This document shows, one piece after another, positions 22,884 through 34,996 of a stretch of 64,000 nt of DNA; the stretch's first letter is position 1; every line of letters begins with the position of its first letter. Position numbers and translations under genes: made by a program. Source of the DNA: Begonia masoniana (lineage: Eukaryota > Streptophyta > Magnoliopsida > Cucurbitales > Begoniaceae); NCBI GenBank assembly GCA_022432975.1, contig CM039505.1:19333716-19397715 (forward strand), written 5' to 3'. Below the pieces are notes generated by a model. That model saw only the letters and a list, made by a program, of their open reading frames with translations. It was not told where the DNA came from and searched no databases.

Positions 22884-25613
22884 GGAAATGAAAACTTTTA
22901 AACCTCACTGTAGCCGACATTCCCTTCTGCATCCTCTCATTTCCCCGAGCTGTCTCCCTCTCTGCCAGCGACTCTCTCATCGACGACGGATTTCTCCTTC
23001 CCCACTTCGACAATCGACGCCCTAGGTAAGACTCAGACAATGTGGATTGTTGGTTATCTATTTGAGTACTGTTTTCAGTTGAACTTGAGATTTCAAATAT
23101 GGCCGAATAATAGGAACATTTATAATCGGTGTTTGGTAATAGCATTTCCGAATCGATTCTGGACATTTAATATAACCGACTCTGATTAATCGTTAGTTGA
23201 ACCTAGTTGTTTTGGTTTTGAGTTTCAAACTGCACACAGAGAACTAGACTAAGGGATTCGGGAATGACTTTAGTTATTAGATTCTATGATGATTTGTGAT
23301 TAGGACTATTAGGATTTTTATTTTAACTACTACAATGTAATGTTTTAGGTGAAGAAGTCCGAAGAAAAGGAGCTCAAGTTGCTAAGGAAACCAGGTAAGT
23401 GAATGTGTAGGATTCCCGGCCATTAGGGCCCTACATCATAAGGATGCTAGGTAGAAACTGATACGATGATTAGAAGTTATTTAAGCTATTGTCTGTTACT
23501 TATGTTGATATTTGTTTTAAGTTAGTAAGATGGTTTGTACTTGGATGATTTACGAATGTTTGAGAACTATGTTATGTGATGTTCTGTTAGAGTCTATGAA
23601 GTCAACTGTCTAGTATGATAATTTCCATAGTCTGATGATTTAAGAACATTCATGTCATGCATCATGATTTACTCCTCAAGCATATGAAAATGATTCATGA
23701 GCATGTTTTCCTCATGAACAAGATATGAGAATGAATATGAAAACGATCTCATACAACATGATTAAGTGAGGGTTGGGGGCGGGTTGACGTATGCCACAGT
23801 CCAAAGAGGGACCATGAAAACGACCCGAAAGGGAATATGATCAAAATCACTATCAACCCCCCTTTTACGGCACAAATCCTCCCTTAATCCATATGATGAA
23901 AACGATGAACAGAAACAAGAATGATAAATGATCATGAACATGTTTTCTCTCAACTGTACATTCATGAATACATGTTAGTTTGCATTCCTTACTAAGCATG
24001 AGGCTTATAGTTTAAACCTTATGATGTAAGTGACGAGTTTTCAGGTGAGGATCTCAAAGTCAATGAGGATGTTTAAGCTCGGTTGCTGGAAGGTACTCAG
24101 GGTGGAGATTTGTGGCTGGCAGGCGATATTGACCCGCGGTTATGCTCATATTAAGTCAGTAAGGTTTATGAAAGACTGAAGTCTGTGTAGGATGAGATTT
24201 CTTTTTATAACATTGGGATGTTGGGATTTGTCTATTTGATCTCTGAGTTCGAGGAATGATTTAAATTTATAGAATGATCTGCTTAATTAAGTCTTCCGCT
24301 TCACGTATCCTGAATGAGTCTATGATTTTTATTCTGTAACACCCGAGTTTTTTCAGGTTTCCGCTCCAAGGGTATTTTAGTAAATAAGAAATGTTTTGTG
24401 AACGGAAAGTTTCATTAGAGCCCTAGAAATATATGAGGAATTTTAGAGAAATAAGTAAATTTTTAGAAATCCACATCAATAGTGTCATGCTCGTGTTCTG
24501 TTTTTAGCCCTATAGTATTTTAAGTCGTAAAAATAGTAAATTAAGTCCGTTTTGCGAACGGAGAGTTTTGTTAGAACCCTTAGATTAAAGTGGAATACTC
24601 TAAGGTTTAAGAAAATTTTGGAGAAACCAAATCGATAGGTTAAATAACATATGCGTTAGAAAATCATGTAAAAGGGCAAAAAGGTAATTTTTGTTGGAAA
24701 ATTTTATAGCCATTAAAAATACCCTCCCCTTCTATTTTCTTCTTCAGAATCGTGAAGCCCTCCCTCTCCCTCTACCTTGCGACATTTTCATCTCCACGGC
24801 GTTTTCTTCTCGGCCGATCATCCATCTCTTCCGGCGATCGTTTCTTTCGGTTTTCTTCGACAAATCCAAGCCCTAGGTAAGGACTCTAGTATTCTACGAG
24901 TTTATTTTGATTTAGGGTTGGGTTTTGATTGGGTTATTCTGTTTAAGGTTTTGTGAGAAATTTCCAGATTTCGTTAGAAATCGATAGGATTGCTAGATTA
25001 TTGCCCATTGATATTACTTTTGTTGTTATTTAGAATGATTGAGTGGATTAATGGTGTTTGGGTGAATGTTAGAGTTGATTTTTGGTTGTTGAAGGTTGTA
25101 AAATCTCCATTTATGGAGTTTGGTAGTTTGTGAGCACCACGTGCTCGATGAAATGCCCGAGATGAGAAAATTTAATTTTTGAAGAAAATAGTCTTAGCTA
25201 GGGGCTTAGTTTAAGTTTGGAATTTGTTTATTTAGGATCGGTTTTAATGCTTTTATTTATGAAATGCCCTAGGTGGAGACGAATTTCGGACGGTGCTCGG
25301 CTTGCTAAGGACGCCAGGTAAGTGGTGTTAGGTTTCCGGCCCTACGTCATATCGATGTTAGGAATTAAATGTTTCAATGATGTTTTCATGATTTCGGGGT
25401 TCTGAAGAGTTGGGTAGATTAGGACGTTTCCTATTAGTGGTCGGTTAGGCTCGTTTATGTACGTTATGAATGTTTGGATGATTGTTTGGAGCACCTTTCT
25501 TCATGCATTATGTTTTCTCCTTTAAGATTTAATGAAATGTTCTTGCATGCACATTTTCAAGTAAATGAAGTAAAGTAATAATGTTAAGTAAAGTTGGAGG
25601 ATGAGTAGGGTAC

Positions 25614-25760
25614 ATGGCACGTTAATGGCAACTCAGGGCACGATGATATGTAATGGCAACTCAGGGCACGATGATATGATAATGGTAACTCAGAGCACGA
25701 TGATATGATAATGGTAACTCAGGGCACGATGATATGTTAATGGCAACTCAGGGCAAGTAT
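25614..25760 (+). repeat. 29-bp tandem array (about 5 units) in I
   Basis: Unit of the type AATGGTAACTCAGGGCACG with GATGATATG between copies. It lies between the donor-like and acceptor-like sites of LTR I. Confidence 0.9.
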
Positions 25761-26275
25761 TTGGTCTACAGGGTAGACGAAGTGGTGCCTGTGCCTACTC
25801 ATGCCTAATGATATATATGTATATGTTATGTAAAGTAAATAAACGAAAAACGAACATGTTTTGAAAGACCATGCATTATGTATTCTCATGTTTTAGTGCA
25901 CCTCCTTACTAAGCGTTAGGCTTAATGTGTTTATCGTATGATGTAGGTGACGAAAACGAAGGTGAGGAACTTCCTCCTGATGATCAGGCATAAGTGGTCG
26001 ATGGGTGGATCTTGTGGCGACGGGATGTGTTTTGGCTAGGTATGATGACCCGTGGGTATGCTCCGAGTCATTTTGTGGTAGTTAGATGTAAGTTAGATGA
26101 ACATTGGGTGTTTGAAGGATTTTAGGGTGTAAGTAGAAGTTTAATATGTTGGAAATTTCGTATTGAATATTGGTTTGAAGTTATGTATTTTGGATAGATT
26201 ATAAACCAATGTTTTGATGATTTTGATAGCTTCCGCTATGTATAGACGGCTGTTGATGAAATAGATAGGATATTG

Positions 26276-26445
26276 ATGTTTGATGTGCATTTTGATGAAT
26301 GTTGATGTTTGTTCATATTTTGATGAAATACAATTGAGTTTTGGTGATTTGGAAGATGTTTGATGTGCATTTTGATGAATGTTGATGTTTGTTAATATTT
26401 TGATGAAATAGAATAGAGTTTTGGATGAGTTTTGGTGATTTGGAA
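26276..26445 (+). repeat. Direct duplication of about 85 bp in I
   Basis: TTTGATGTGCATTTTGATG and the following text up to GTTTTGGTGATTTGGAAG occur twice in tandem with small changes. Confidence 0.85.
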
Positions 26446-26589
26446 GTAGGTTTGCGATTTTAAATCGAAATGGGTGTTTTGTGTCGTGATTTGATGAGCT
26501 TGAATGTTTGGTTAATGAATGGTGATAGAATTGATATCGAATAGGTAGAGTTGGTTAAGTTTGGAATTGGAGGTGTTGATTATGTACAA

Positions 26590-26830
26590 AATGTAAAAAC
26601 TGTTTTTGCACTGTAGATCACTAAGAATAGTGGTCGACCGCTTTTGCAAGGTGTCGACTGAACTTACAAAGGAATGCAACCCGAGAACAAAAATTGTTTT
26701 TGCATTGTAGATCACTTAGAATAGTGGTCGACCGCTATTGCAAGGTGTCGACCGGTTTCAATACAACCAAAAACCAGAACCTTTTTAGGGGTCGACCACT
26801 GTTATGAAGTGTCGACCGAAAGCTCTAGGG
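26590..26830 (+). repeat. Duplication of about 100 bp with GTCGACC words in I
   Basis: TGTAGATCACT...GTGGTCGACCGCT...GTGTCGACY occurs twice in tandem and further GGTCGACCA words follow at 26795-26830. The same theme is found in the 3' LTR of C at 52850-52925. Confidence 0.88.
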
Positions 26831-27479
26831 GTCGACCAGAGTGCTTTTTATAGTGTTAAACTTGAGATTTTGGTTAAGTTTATCTTGTAACGAGTCTCCC
26901 ACGAACAGTAATCTTCCGCCGAATGAGGTTAATTGTCTCTAAACAAGTGAGGGTAAAAGATTGAAACCTTAGACGAGTCATTTTGGGTACGTTTAAGTTA
27001 GAGCCAAAATGTCGATAGATTTGGATTGTAATGCCCGAGTCCGTTCTCTAACGAGCGAAACGAAAGAAAATGAATGGACAAATGATGAATGAAAATACGA
27101 ACGAATGAAAAATACAATGAAAGCCGACATTTTTCTGAGAAAAAGTTTTTACTTCGTTTTAATGATTTAAAAGTTGACGAACTTTATGCTAAACGCGTTT
27201 AAGTCTAAGTTAGGTTTTAAATGGGTCGTTTGAGGGGGTTATTTGTCTAAGTCCGTTTTATTTTAGTATGTTGATTAAAAAAAATAAAATTTTACGTGAA
27301 TTATTCGAGGGTTTAAGATATGATTACGTCACGGCAAGGCCGTGGCGGCCCTGACCGGGTTGGGGTCGTCACATATTCGTTTAAGGTTTATGCCTATCAA
27401 GTTGAAATCTATGAGAGTCGGGGTATTTTTCTGTTGGTTGAAGTTGCTTGATGATTATCGTGTTTTACTGCTGAGTGAT

Positions 27480-27870
27480 AGGAGTCGGATGAGTGTATCA
27501 TCCGGCTGATGTCATCGGCGGATGTCGAATGATAGAAGTTGAACGATTGAGTCTTCCGGCTGACGTCATCAGATGATGTCGAGTGTTTACTCACCGGATG
27601 ATGTAAGTAAAGTATTTAGTCGTTTGTCCACCGGATGATGCCTCTGATGGATGAAGACATCATCCGGCTGACGTCATCGGTGGATGGTGAATGATTGTTG
27701 ATCACCTGGCGATGTCTCTTGCTGGCGATGTTAAGTAAGTCACGTGAGATGCACATGTTAACCGGATGATATAGAAATACACTACCGGCAGAAGCGAGCT
27801 CTGTGCTTGTCGTTTAGCGATCGGCATAAGTGAGTTTTAGGTTTTGTCGTCTAGCAACCGATAGATGCCT
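27480..27870 (+). repeat. CCGG/GATGTC array and GTCGTTTAG cassette in H
   Basis: Irregular copies of CATCCGGCTGATGTCATCGG recur. Two copies carry TGACGTCA (27561-27568, 27669-27676). The end holds GTCGTTTAGCGATCGG (27809-27824) and GTCGTCTAGCAACCG (27846-27860), the same pair in the same order as in the copia LTR. Confidence 0.88.
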
Positions 27871-28304
27871 GCGATTTCAAGCAGCACAAGTATGATGAGG
27901 TCGAGTGTACTGAGGGCTTCTTCCTTCTGCCCGATTATGTTATGGATTAAATGCCCGAGTCTAGTCGCTCTACTCTGTGTTGACTTATGTCAATGATCTT
28001 ATGGGAGTCGGGTCCTTGAAGGGTAGAATTCTGTCAGATATGCAGACGGTTAAAGTTCAAAAAAAAAAAAAACAAACAAAAGGGTACAGAGAGTAATTTA
28101 GAGTAAGTATTCTATGAGAGTTGTGAAATGGGTCTCGGCCCTTAACGGGGTCGTTACAGAAGTGATTTTGAAATGCCATCGGCAGGAGTAGCTTCAAATG
28201 CCATTGGCAGGAGTAGCTTGAAAACGCCATCGGCAGGAGTAGCTTGAAAACGCCATCGGCAGAAGTAATTCTGAAATGCCATCGGCAGGAGTAGCTTCAA
28301 ATGT

Positions 28305-31066
28305 TGTGACGGCCCGAGACCGGAACCCGATCGGGGTCCGAGATCGGAGCCATCACTCCGGAACAGTGGACGGAAAACGTGACTATTTTTTTTTTTGACA
28401 TTTAAAACATCACACACAGGAAGAAAACCCTTACGGGAACTGAAGGCTGGAAAACATGAAAACAGAAACAGAAACAGAAGGCAGAAACCTATTGAAATCA
28501 GATTGCAGGATGCATGGCAAAAAGAATTCAGAATACAGAATCTCAGAGAAAGAGAAGCAGAAACTAATTTAGAGCTGAGGTTTCATAAGTAAATAACAGA
28601 AGGGCTGGGAAGAACAGAAAACAGAGACAGACAATGACAATAAGTCAGCAGAATAAAACAGGAAAATGGGCGAAAGAGCTGGGGCGAATAACTGACGGAA
28701 GACTTAGTTTAAAGGAGCAGCGGTGAATTCAGATACGACAAAAATGAACAGGGTTCAGCGGAAGAGGCTGAGTAAAACTGCTCAGAAGAGGTGGTGACAT
28801 CAGCCGGAAGATGTAGTTTTAAACTGAATCGGAGGAGTAATCAGTGGATGACATCATCGGAAGAGGTAATGACAACAGACGAAGCCGGGTGGGATGATGA
28901 CGTCAGCCGGAAGATGGATGACGTCACCGGTGGATGTAGGCAAAAACTGTAAATAGACTGGGCGGAAGATGTCGAATAAGACAAAATAGATGACATCAGC
29001 CGGAGGATGGGTGACGTCAACCGGAAGATACAGACAGAACTGGGAATAAATTGGGCGGAAGACTTAAGCTGGCGGTGGACTCAGATACGACAAAAGATGC
29101 ACAGTGATCACTGGTGGATATAGTTTTAATCAGCAGTGAACATGACCGGAAGATACAGTTTAAAAGGGGCAGGAATTTAGCAACTTTTGACAGGAAGACA
29201 TACCAACAGAAAATCTCACAAAAGAGGGCAAACCTTTAAATTCCGATTCAAAAACAAAGTTTTCGAAACACACTTTGTAGATGACAGATTTCAATTGACA
29301 GATTTAGGAAAATCAGACTACATGGATAACTCTAAAATTCGAGATCATCCATGCAATTCTTAAAACAGAAGAGTATTCTAAAACATTTCAGAACATTCAG
29401 AGCATGAGTTCAACTGTCAAATACAGCAGTTTTAAAGCTTTGAGTCAGAAACTATACAATATTTCAAAATCTGAGGATCGATAAGACATACTTTAAAATT
29501 GACAGATTCAAGGAAAATAAATTACATGGATAGTTCCAAAACCAGAATTCATCCATGCATGAATTAGTAGAAACATTCCAAACAAATTTCAGAATACTTT
29601 AGAATATAAACTTAACTGTCAAATACAGTGGTTTCTAAAACTGAAACATAAGAACTTGTACATTGTTTCAAAATATGAGGGACAGTACATGACTTAACAT
29701 ATAATTACAGAATTTACCAAAAGATGAGTTTTCTACAGAGTTTTTAACACAAAAATCAGGATTTCAGAAAAACTTTACAGAAACCTCTGAACAGAAATCA
29801 TGTCTGGCTGTAGCAACCAAACCCCCATGAGCTCGATCCACCAGCAACTAATCATCAGATTGAGGCACAAAGTCCTCAGGTTCGGGTTCAGTACCTACAT
29901 CAGGGAGTTCACCTATGAGTCTAAAACTCAGTAAGGACATAATCAGAATGCAGTGATGCAAAATGCTATGCATGCAGTTTCTTTCAGAAATACGGTGACA
30001 GTACAGAGCATTAAATTACAGTGGCAGTAGAATTAAGTGGAGCTTATAGGGGAACTGGCAAACAGTGGGGGAGGGAGAGGGTGCACTATCAGGCACAATC
30101 AGGGATACAGTACAGTAAACGATAAACAGTAAACAGTTCTGGGGCCAGTCCCCATCTCGCACTTAACCTGGTACATTTCAGTCGGATTTTATCTTGTTTA
30201 GTTTCAAACAGTGTACAGAAAACATTTGCATGTCTTTAAGAGAAAATGTGTATGCATGAACGGTGCTTGAACTTAAACAGGCAGACAGCAGAAATAAGAC
30301 AACAGAAAGTAAATCGAAGCCAGACATTTCAGAACATAGATTATAACCTTTCTACCCAAAACAACCCGACAGAACAGGAAACCTAGTACCTCCGTGATGT
30401 AGGGCCTTAAGGGCCAACCTACGGTTATGAACTTACCTGTTTGCTGCAGTGTAGAATGCTCGAATGTCCCTGGAACGCTCGGATCTGTTGCTGAAATGTA
30501 GAGAAATTAAACAAGCTGCAATGCTAACAAATAACTTGTAGAATATGCAGCAAGCTCATTTCAACTCTTTAGGAAAACACACTAACGTATTTTCATCCAA
30601 AACAGTGAGTTTTCACGGAATTAATAACCCTAAACCCTAGTGAAAACTCGCATTAAACTTGTCCAAAATCAATAACTTCCGTAGATGATTACCTTGGTTG
30701 AAGGAAACAGAAGAAAAACGAGGAAACAAAGTGTTGGTGCTTTGTCAAAATCGCCAGGAAGAGAAAACAAAGAGCAGTGGGAAGAAACAGATGAGAAGTG
30801 AGGGTTTCACGTAGGAGGAAGACTTAGCTTCTTCATCAAGTCGCCAGATGTCATTCAACCATTGGCTCACTCCCACCAACCTTAATTTCTCTCCAAATTG
30901 CCCTTCCATGCATTTTAAACTTAATGTTTTGTTTAGTTACACATTAGTTTAGTTCTTCACAATTATTCTAACAGTTCCACCAAAACACTCCTTTGTATTA
31001 ATATAATATTAATCCCGATTAAATGATCCGGGAAAACTATTACATGGCAAAATGCCGGGTGTTACA
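28305..31066 (-). mobile_element. Solo LTR J (Ty3/gypsy type, antisense) in copia 5' LTR
   Basis: It is bounded by TGTGACGGCCC at 28305 and GGGTGTTACA at 31066 with the perfect TSD aatgt (28300-28304 and 31067-31071). It is 2762 bp without coding sequence. The reverse donor-like ACTTACCTG (30432) and the reverse acceptor-like text near 29890-29930 fix its orientation. AT-rich runs at 29220-29780 hold loosely repeated blocks (ACAGATT...AAATCAGACTACATGGATA type). Confidence 0.94.
28790..29165 (-). repeat. GACGTCA / CCGGAAGATG array in J
   Basis: Plus-strand words such as GACGTCAGCCGGAAGATG and GACGTCACCGGTGGATG alternate. TGACGTCA occurs at 28898-28905, 28919-28926 and 29012-29019. Confidence 0.87.
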
Positions 31067-31777
31067 AATGTCATCGGCAGGAGTAGCTTGAAAACACCAT
31101 CGGTAGGAGTAGCTTGAAAACGCCATCGGCAGAAGCAACCTTTGAACGACTTCGCCTTTTGTCGTTTAGTGATCGGCAGGAGTAGCCTTGAACGACTCTG
31201 CCTTTGTCGTTTAGCAATCGGTGTATGTCTACTTTTAACAACTCATCGACAGATCAGTTTTCAGCCCTGTTTTACTATTCAGCCCTGTACACTTAACCCG
31301 ATTCATTAGACAACTAAAATACCCTTTTCAAGAGTATTTCCAAATAATTTCATATTTATAATTCATTATTCTCATTTAATAAACATAATCAAATTACATA
31401 CTTAGCATACAAATACATCATCAAAAACATATTTAGACTTAAACACTCTATAAGTCAACATAAACATGTTGGCAACTTGACCATGTCAGGTTTATACAAG
31501 TGACAACTCACCAAAATAGGTTTTACAAAAATATTGATACAAATAATATAAAACCATGTCTCGACAATTAACGCTCTTGCTACACACTGGAGCTACTACC
31601 TCAGGTACCGGCTCGAAATTCACAAACTTGTCCGAGCCTAAAATCAAATCCATATCATATATATCATTTTTGAGTTATAAGAGAAAAATATGGTCGGGTC
31701 CCATATCGAGCTAGGAACCCAAACCGAAAAATATCGTTCAAGAAATAATAAATTTTTTCACTAAAATACATTGTGTG

Positions 31778-34245
31778 TGTAACGACCCGTAATTCAGTTG
31801 TTACTAACTTAACTTTTCGTAAAACTTTAAAAGAAAATATTATCCATCTTTAAAAAAAATCAAAACGTGAAAACTTCTTTTATAAAGCATCGTAGAAATC
31901 GTGTGTGAAATTCCCTTAAAACTTTTTTTTCTGCATGAATAGTAACCATGGCCGATCGATCGCCCATATTCGGCGATCGATCGGCAACCCCTCTGGTTGC
32001 GTTTCACAGATGCCTTGAAGGGGTGATCGATTGCTCAATTCGAGCGATCGATCGACAACCCCTCTGGTTGCCAATTCCTGACTCCAATTAAGGGGGCGAT
32101 CGATCGCCTGATGCTGGGCGATCGATCAGCTCCCTTAATTTTTCTTCACCCCTTTTCCTTTAAATCATTTCTTTCCCAAAACTATCATACAATCTCAAAA
32201 CACTTAATCACACTTCCAATTAACCATTCTATCATCAAATCAACATATTATCTCACATATAGAATCGTATAATGTCACTAAACTAGCAAAACGATTCCCA
32301 TTGTGACATACCATAGCGGAAGACTAAAATCTAAAGGTAAACCCATTTTTAAAAGTGTTTAAGAAATCTATTTTGAAAACCAACAAAATCCTTACTATCC
32401 AAGTTTGAAAACTATCTATCTATACACATTTACCAAAATGACATATAGACTCGCCCACAGGTCGAATCGCCCTTAGCAGGTATAAGCACACGCCATGGAC
32501 ATCCTCCGTCAACTATACTGTCAATCATCATGAGGCTCGTAGTCCTCACTTGTGATAGTATCACCTACACCACAAAGTAAACTAATGAGGCTAATGTGCA
32601 GCAAGTGATGTAAAATAAAAGAAGATGCATGTTCATGAATATGCTATGTTGTTCGTAAAACATGCAACTGGATCTGTTCTTTATTTTCTTGCATAATATG
32701 AGTCATTGGGGTCCTGATTCTAGAGGAGAGATGACCTTACTGATCGTTCACCTGGTGGGACGACCAACTCACTGTAGGGGAAGTGGAATGGCACACCTGA
32801 CGGTCTCTCTGACGGAACGACCAAACTCAGTTTCCTACCCACAATGACTATTTACGTAATTTATTTTATTGTTTTCTGTTATGTTTACATGAAAACATAT
32901 GCATAAAATCATTTTCTATGATTTTGAAAACTATGGTGCGTGAATGCATGTCGCATACATATCCTCAAATGCTGAAAATATAACATAAAATAAACTAATA
33001 AACAAATCCATCAATAAACAATAAAGGCTATCATAAATAAACTCTCAACCTAGAAATCTTTACCCAAACCAAAGTTCTAGAAATACTATAAATCTCCGAT
33101 TTCATCAGTCTAGCCATCAACGTCCTAACTCTTTGTGGTGTAGACCAATCGGCCAAAACGCATGCAAACATGCACTTACCAAGCGTCTTGAGCACAAGAT
33201 TAGGCAATTCTCTCAACTTCCCTTTTGATTTTCAAACCTAAAACATAGGAATCAAACAATTTACATCTAATACATCCAAATCAATTCAACTCATATATTT
33301 CCTTTGAGTGAATTCTAATTCCAATCGCTTCCCAAAAGAGTGTACATGAATACATAACTCAAGTTAAACATCCATTCTTAATGGTTTTGAACATATTCTA
33401 ACCAAAAACTCAAATCTTGGAATTTAACCTAAAATTTGACTTAACTTCTAAAATTCATAACTTTGGTTACAATTTTCTGAATCTGGTATTTCCAACGGCT
33501 ATGGACTCTTTAAAAAGTCTATTATAACATGATCAAATCAATTTATCAAATAAAACAAACTCAATGAACCGAAATTACAAACATCCAAAACTGTCCTGTA
33601 ATTCTGCCATTCAAACTATTCATCATCACTTTTGCTATTTTTTCTTCCATTTCATCAATAAACATGCATTCTCATCCATTCATCCTCAAAACAAATCAAG
33701 AAATAATAAAACCCAACCATTTTCGTTCATCTCTTAATTAGGGTTCAACAAGCATAAATTAAATTCCACAAAACCCTTCTATTTCACTGATGAATCCAAA
33801 GAATAATCCATCCATTAAGGAAACCAAACCCTTACCTTAGAAATCTTTGAGAGAGAGAGGGAAAGTGTGTAGGGTTTTTGGTGTGAAATTTTGGAAAGGT
33901 GGAAGAAGGGAGAAGGTCTTCTGTCATGGAAAAGAGGCTGATTCATCCTCTCTTTTTTTTTTTTTTTGTTTAAATAGCACTTAAAAGATAAGTGTTAGGG
34001 TTAGGTGAGGTGGCTACGTCTAAGCCAAGTGATTATCCTCTTATTCCCTTTCCATTTCATTAAGAGAAGTTCTCTTCACTTGTTTCCAACGCCAAAGGCC
34101 ACATTTAACTTTTCAAGTCTTCTCTTTTTTTGACTTTTCAAACCTCTAAATAATATTTCCCCTAATTTATAATCAATTATAAATTCTACTTAATTTTTAT
34201 CATATGGTAAAATTAAATGGTACTGAAAATTTTTCAGGTGTTACA
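31778..34245 (-). mobile_element. Solo LTR K (Ty3/gypsy type, antisense) in B1
   Basis: It begins TGTAACGACCC and ends CAGGTGTTACA on the plus strand, with the perfect TSD gtgtg (31773-31777 and 34246-34250). It is 2468 bp with no coding domain. It shares the GCGATCGATCGC theme with S1 and the same terminal pattern, so the two are probably related families. The frames 32662-32847 and 33031-33216 are not gene-like. Confidence 0.94.
31953..32132. repeat. Palindromic GCGATCGATCGC cluster in K
   Basis: CCGATCGATCGCCC, GGCGATCGATCGGC, GAGCGATCGATCGAC, GGCGATCGATCGCC and GGGCGATCGATCAGC occur within about 180 bases, interleaved with a repeated CAACCCCTCTGGTTGC hairpin-like word. Confidence 0.9.
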
Positions 34246-34428
34246 GTGTGAGAGTCTTGGTCAAACTGTAGGGCTCTAGGTCAACCTGTTGGAGTCTGCT
34301 GGCCAACCGCAGGAGTTTGCTAGTTCGGAGTTTGCTAGTCAACCTAGGGTACTCTACGGGGGTCAATCAAAGAAATCTGTGAGGGTCGACAGCAGAACTC
34401 CGCAGGGATCAATTGAGGGACTTTGCAG

Positions 34429-34996
34429 TAGGGGTGTGCAAAACCGGTTTCTCTTCGGTTTTGGGGAGGAACCAAACCGAACCGATCGGTTTCGGTTTTA
34501 GATTTACCGAACCGAAGCCGGTCTTTTAACATACCAAAATCGAACCGAAACCGAACCGAAAGTTTTGGTTCGGTTTCAGTTCTACAACTTATTTTCCAAA
34601 ATTTTAAATAATTTAAATTTAAATTGGAGGAGATAAAAAATAATTAGATATATAGTCAAATATAAAAAAAAATGTATTAGAAGAATAAAAAACGAAAAGT
34701 AAAGTCAAAATTACAATAAATCCTTTTAAGAAATAAAAGTAATATTATAACAAAAGCAATTTTAATTATTAAATTTTTTTTTTATTTTTTATTAATTAAA
34801 ATTCCTTTGTGAAAACCGATTCGGTTCGGTTTGTATCTGTTTTGACCGATCCAAACCGATAACCGAACCTAATTAAGCGGTTCCTACAAAATAAAATCGA
34901 AGATCGGTTTCCAAATGGTCAAAACCGATCCGAACCGAACCTATGTCACCGGTTCCGGTTCAGTTCATCGGTTCCGATTCGGTTTGCACACCCCTA
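34429..34996. mobile_element. Non-autonomous hAT-like element (568 bp)
   Basis: Both ends carry the inverted repeat TAGGGGTGTGCAAA, and a perfect 8-bp TSD ctttgcag flanks it (34421-34428 and 34997-35004). An 8-bp TSD with this terminal sequence is typical of hAT elements. Subterminal regions are dense in CCGAACCGA / TCGGTTCGG words on both strands, the kind of repeats hAT transposases bind. The middle is very AT-rich and there is no transposase. Confidence 0.94.

Larger units (their letters stand above)
24335..27373 (+). mobile_element. Solo LTR I (Ty3/gypsy type, sense) nested in H
   Basis: It starts TGTAACACCCGAG, ends GGGGTCGTCACA and has the perfect TSD tattc (24330-24334 and 27374-27378). 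It is 3039 bp with no gag or pol. It contains donor-like CTAGGTAAGG (about 24874), CCAGGTAAGT (about 25314), acceptor-like GATGTAGGTG (about 25942) and three internal tandem repeats. The minor frames 24691-24876, 26512-26715 and 27409-27594 (the last in H) carry no domain. Confidence 0.95.
22711..28158 (+). mobile_element. Solo LTR H (Ty3/gypsy type, sense), containing solo LTR I
   Basis: It begins TGTAACACCCGACG, ends GGGGTCGTTACA and has the perfect TSD gaagt (22706-22710 and 28159-28163). Without I it is about 2.4 kb. It has a TATA box (22876), donor-like CTAGGTAAG (about 23028) and CCAGGTAAG (about 23393), an acceptor-like region near 24030, and an array of CCGG...GATGTC words (27480-27870). 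No coding sequence was recognised; the frame 22831-23166 is antisense to the leader. Confidence 0.94.
13116..31460 (-). mobile_element. Ty1/copia element, SIRE/Maximus-like, minus strand, full structure but decayed
   Basis: It is bounded by TG...CA LTRs and the perfect TSD taaac (13111-13115 and 31461-31465). Read on the minus strand the order is 5' LTR (31460 to 21845), primer site, gag, protease, integrase, RT, RNase H, third ORF, purine tract and 3' LTR (14459 to 13116). Integrase before RT defines copia. The SIRE/Maximus lineage is suggested by the AAAAAGGGGGAGA tract, LTRs of about 1.35 kb and an extra ORF downstream of pol. By eye the LTRs differ at about 7 places in the first 230 bases, so it is younger than A. 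Two solo LTRs lie inside its 5' LTR. Confidence 0.95.
21845..31460 (-). repeat. 5' LTR of the copia element, interrupted twice
   Basis: LTR sequence is present at 21845-22710, 28164-28304 and 31072-31460, together about 1.4 kb and collinear with the 3' LTR. The gaps are solo LTRs H (TSD gaagt) and J (TSD aatgt). Both hit the CATCGGCAGGAGTAGC array, with only 141 bases of LTR between them. Confidence 0.95.

Noticed and set aside
27027..27045. TGTAATGCCCGAG inside LTR I as a possible start of a further nested LTR
   Set aside because: No TSD pairs with it, and similar ATGCCCGAG text occurs in the same position of related LTR ends (27951), so it belongs to the LTR.
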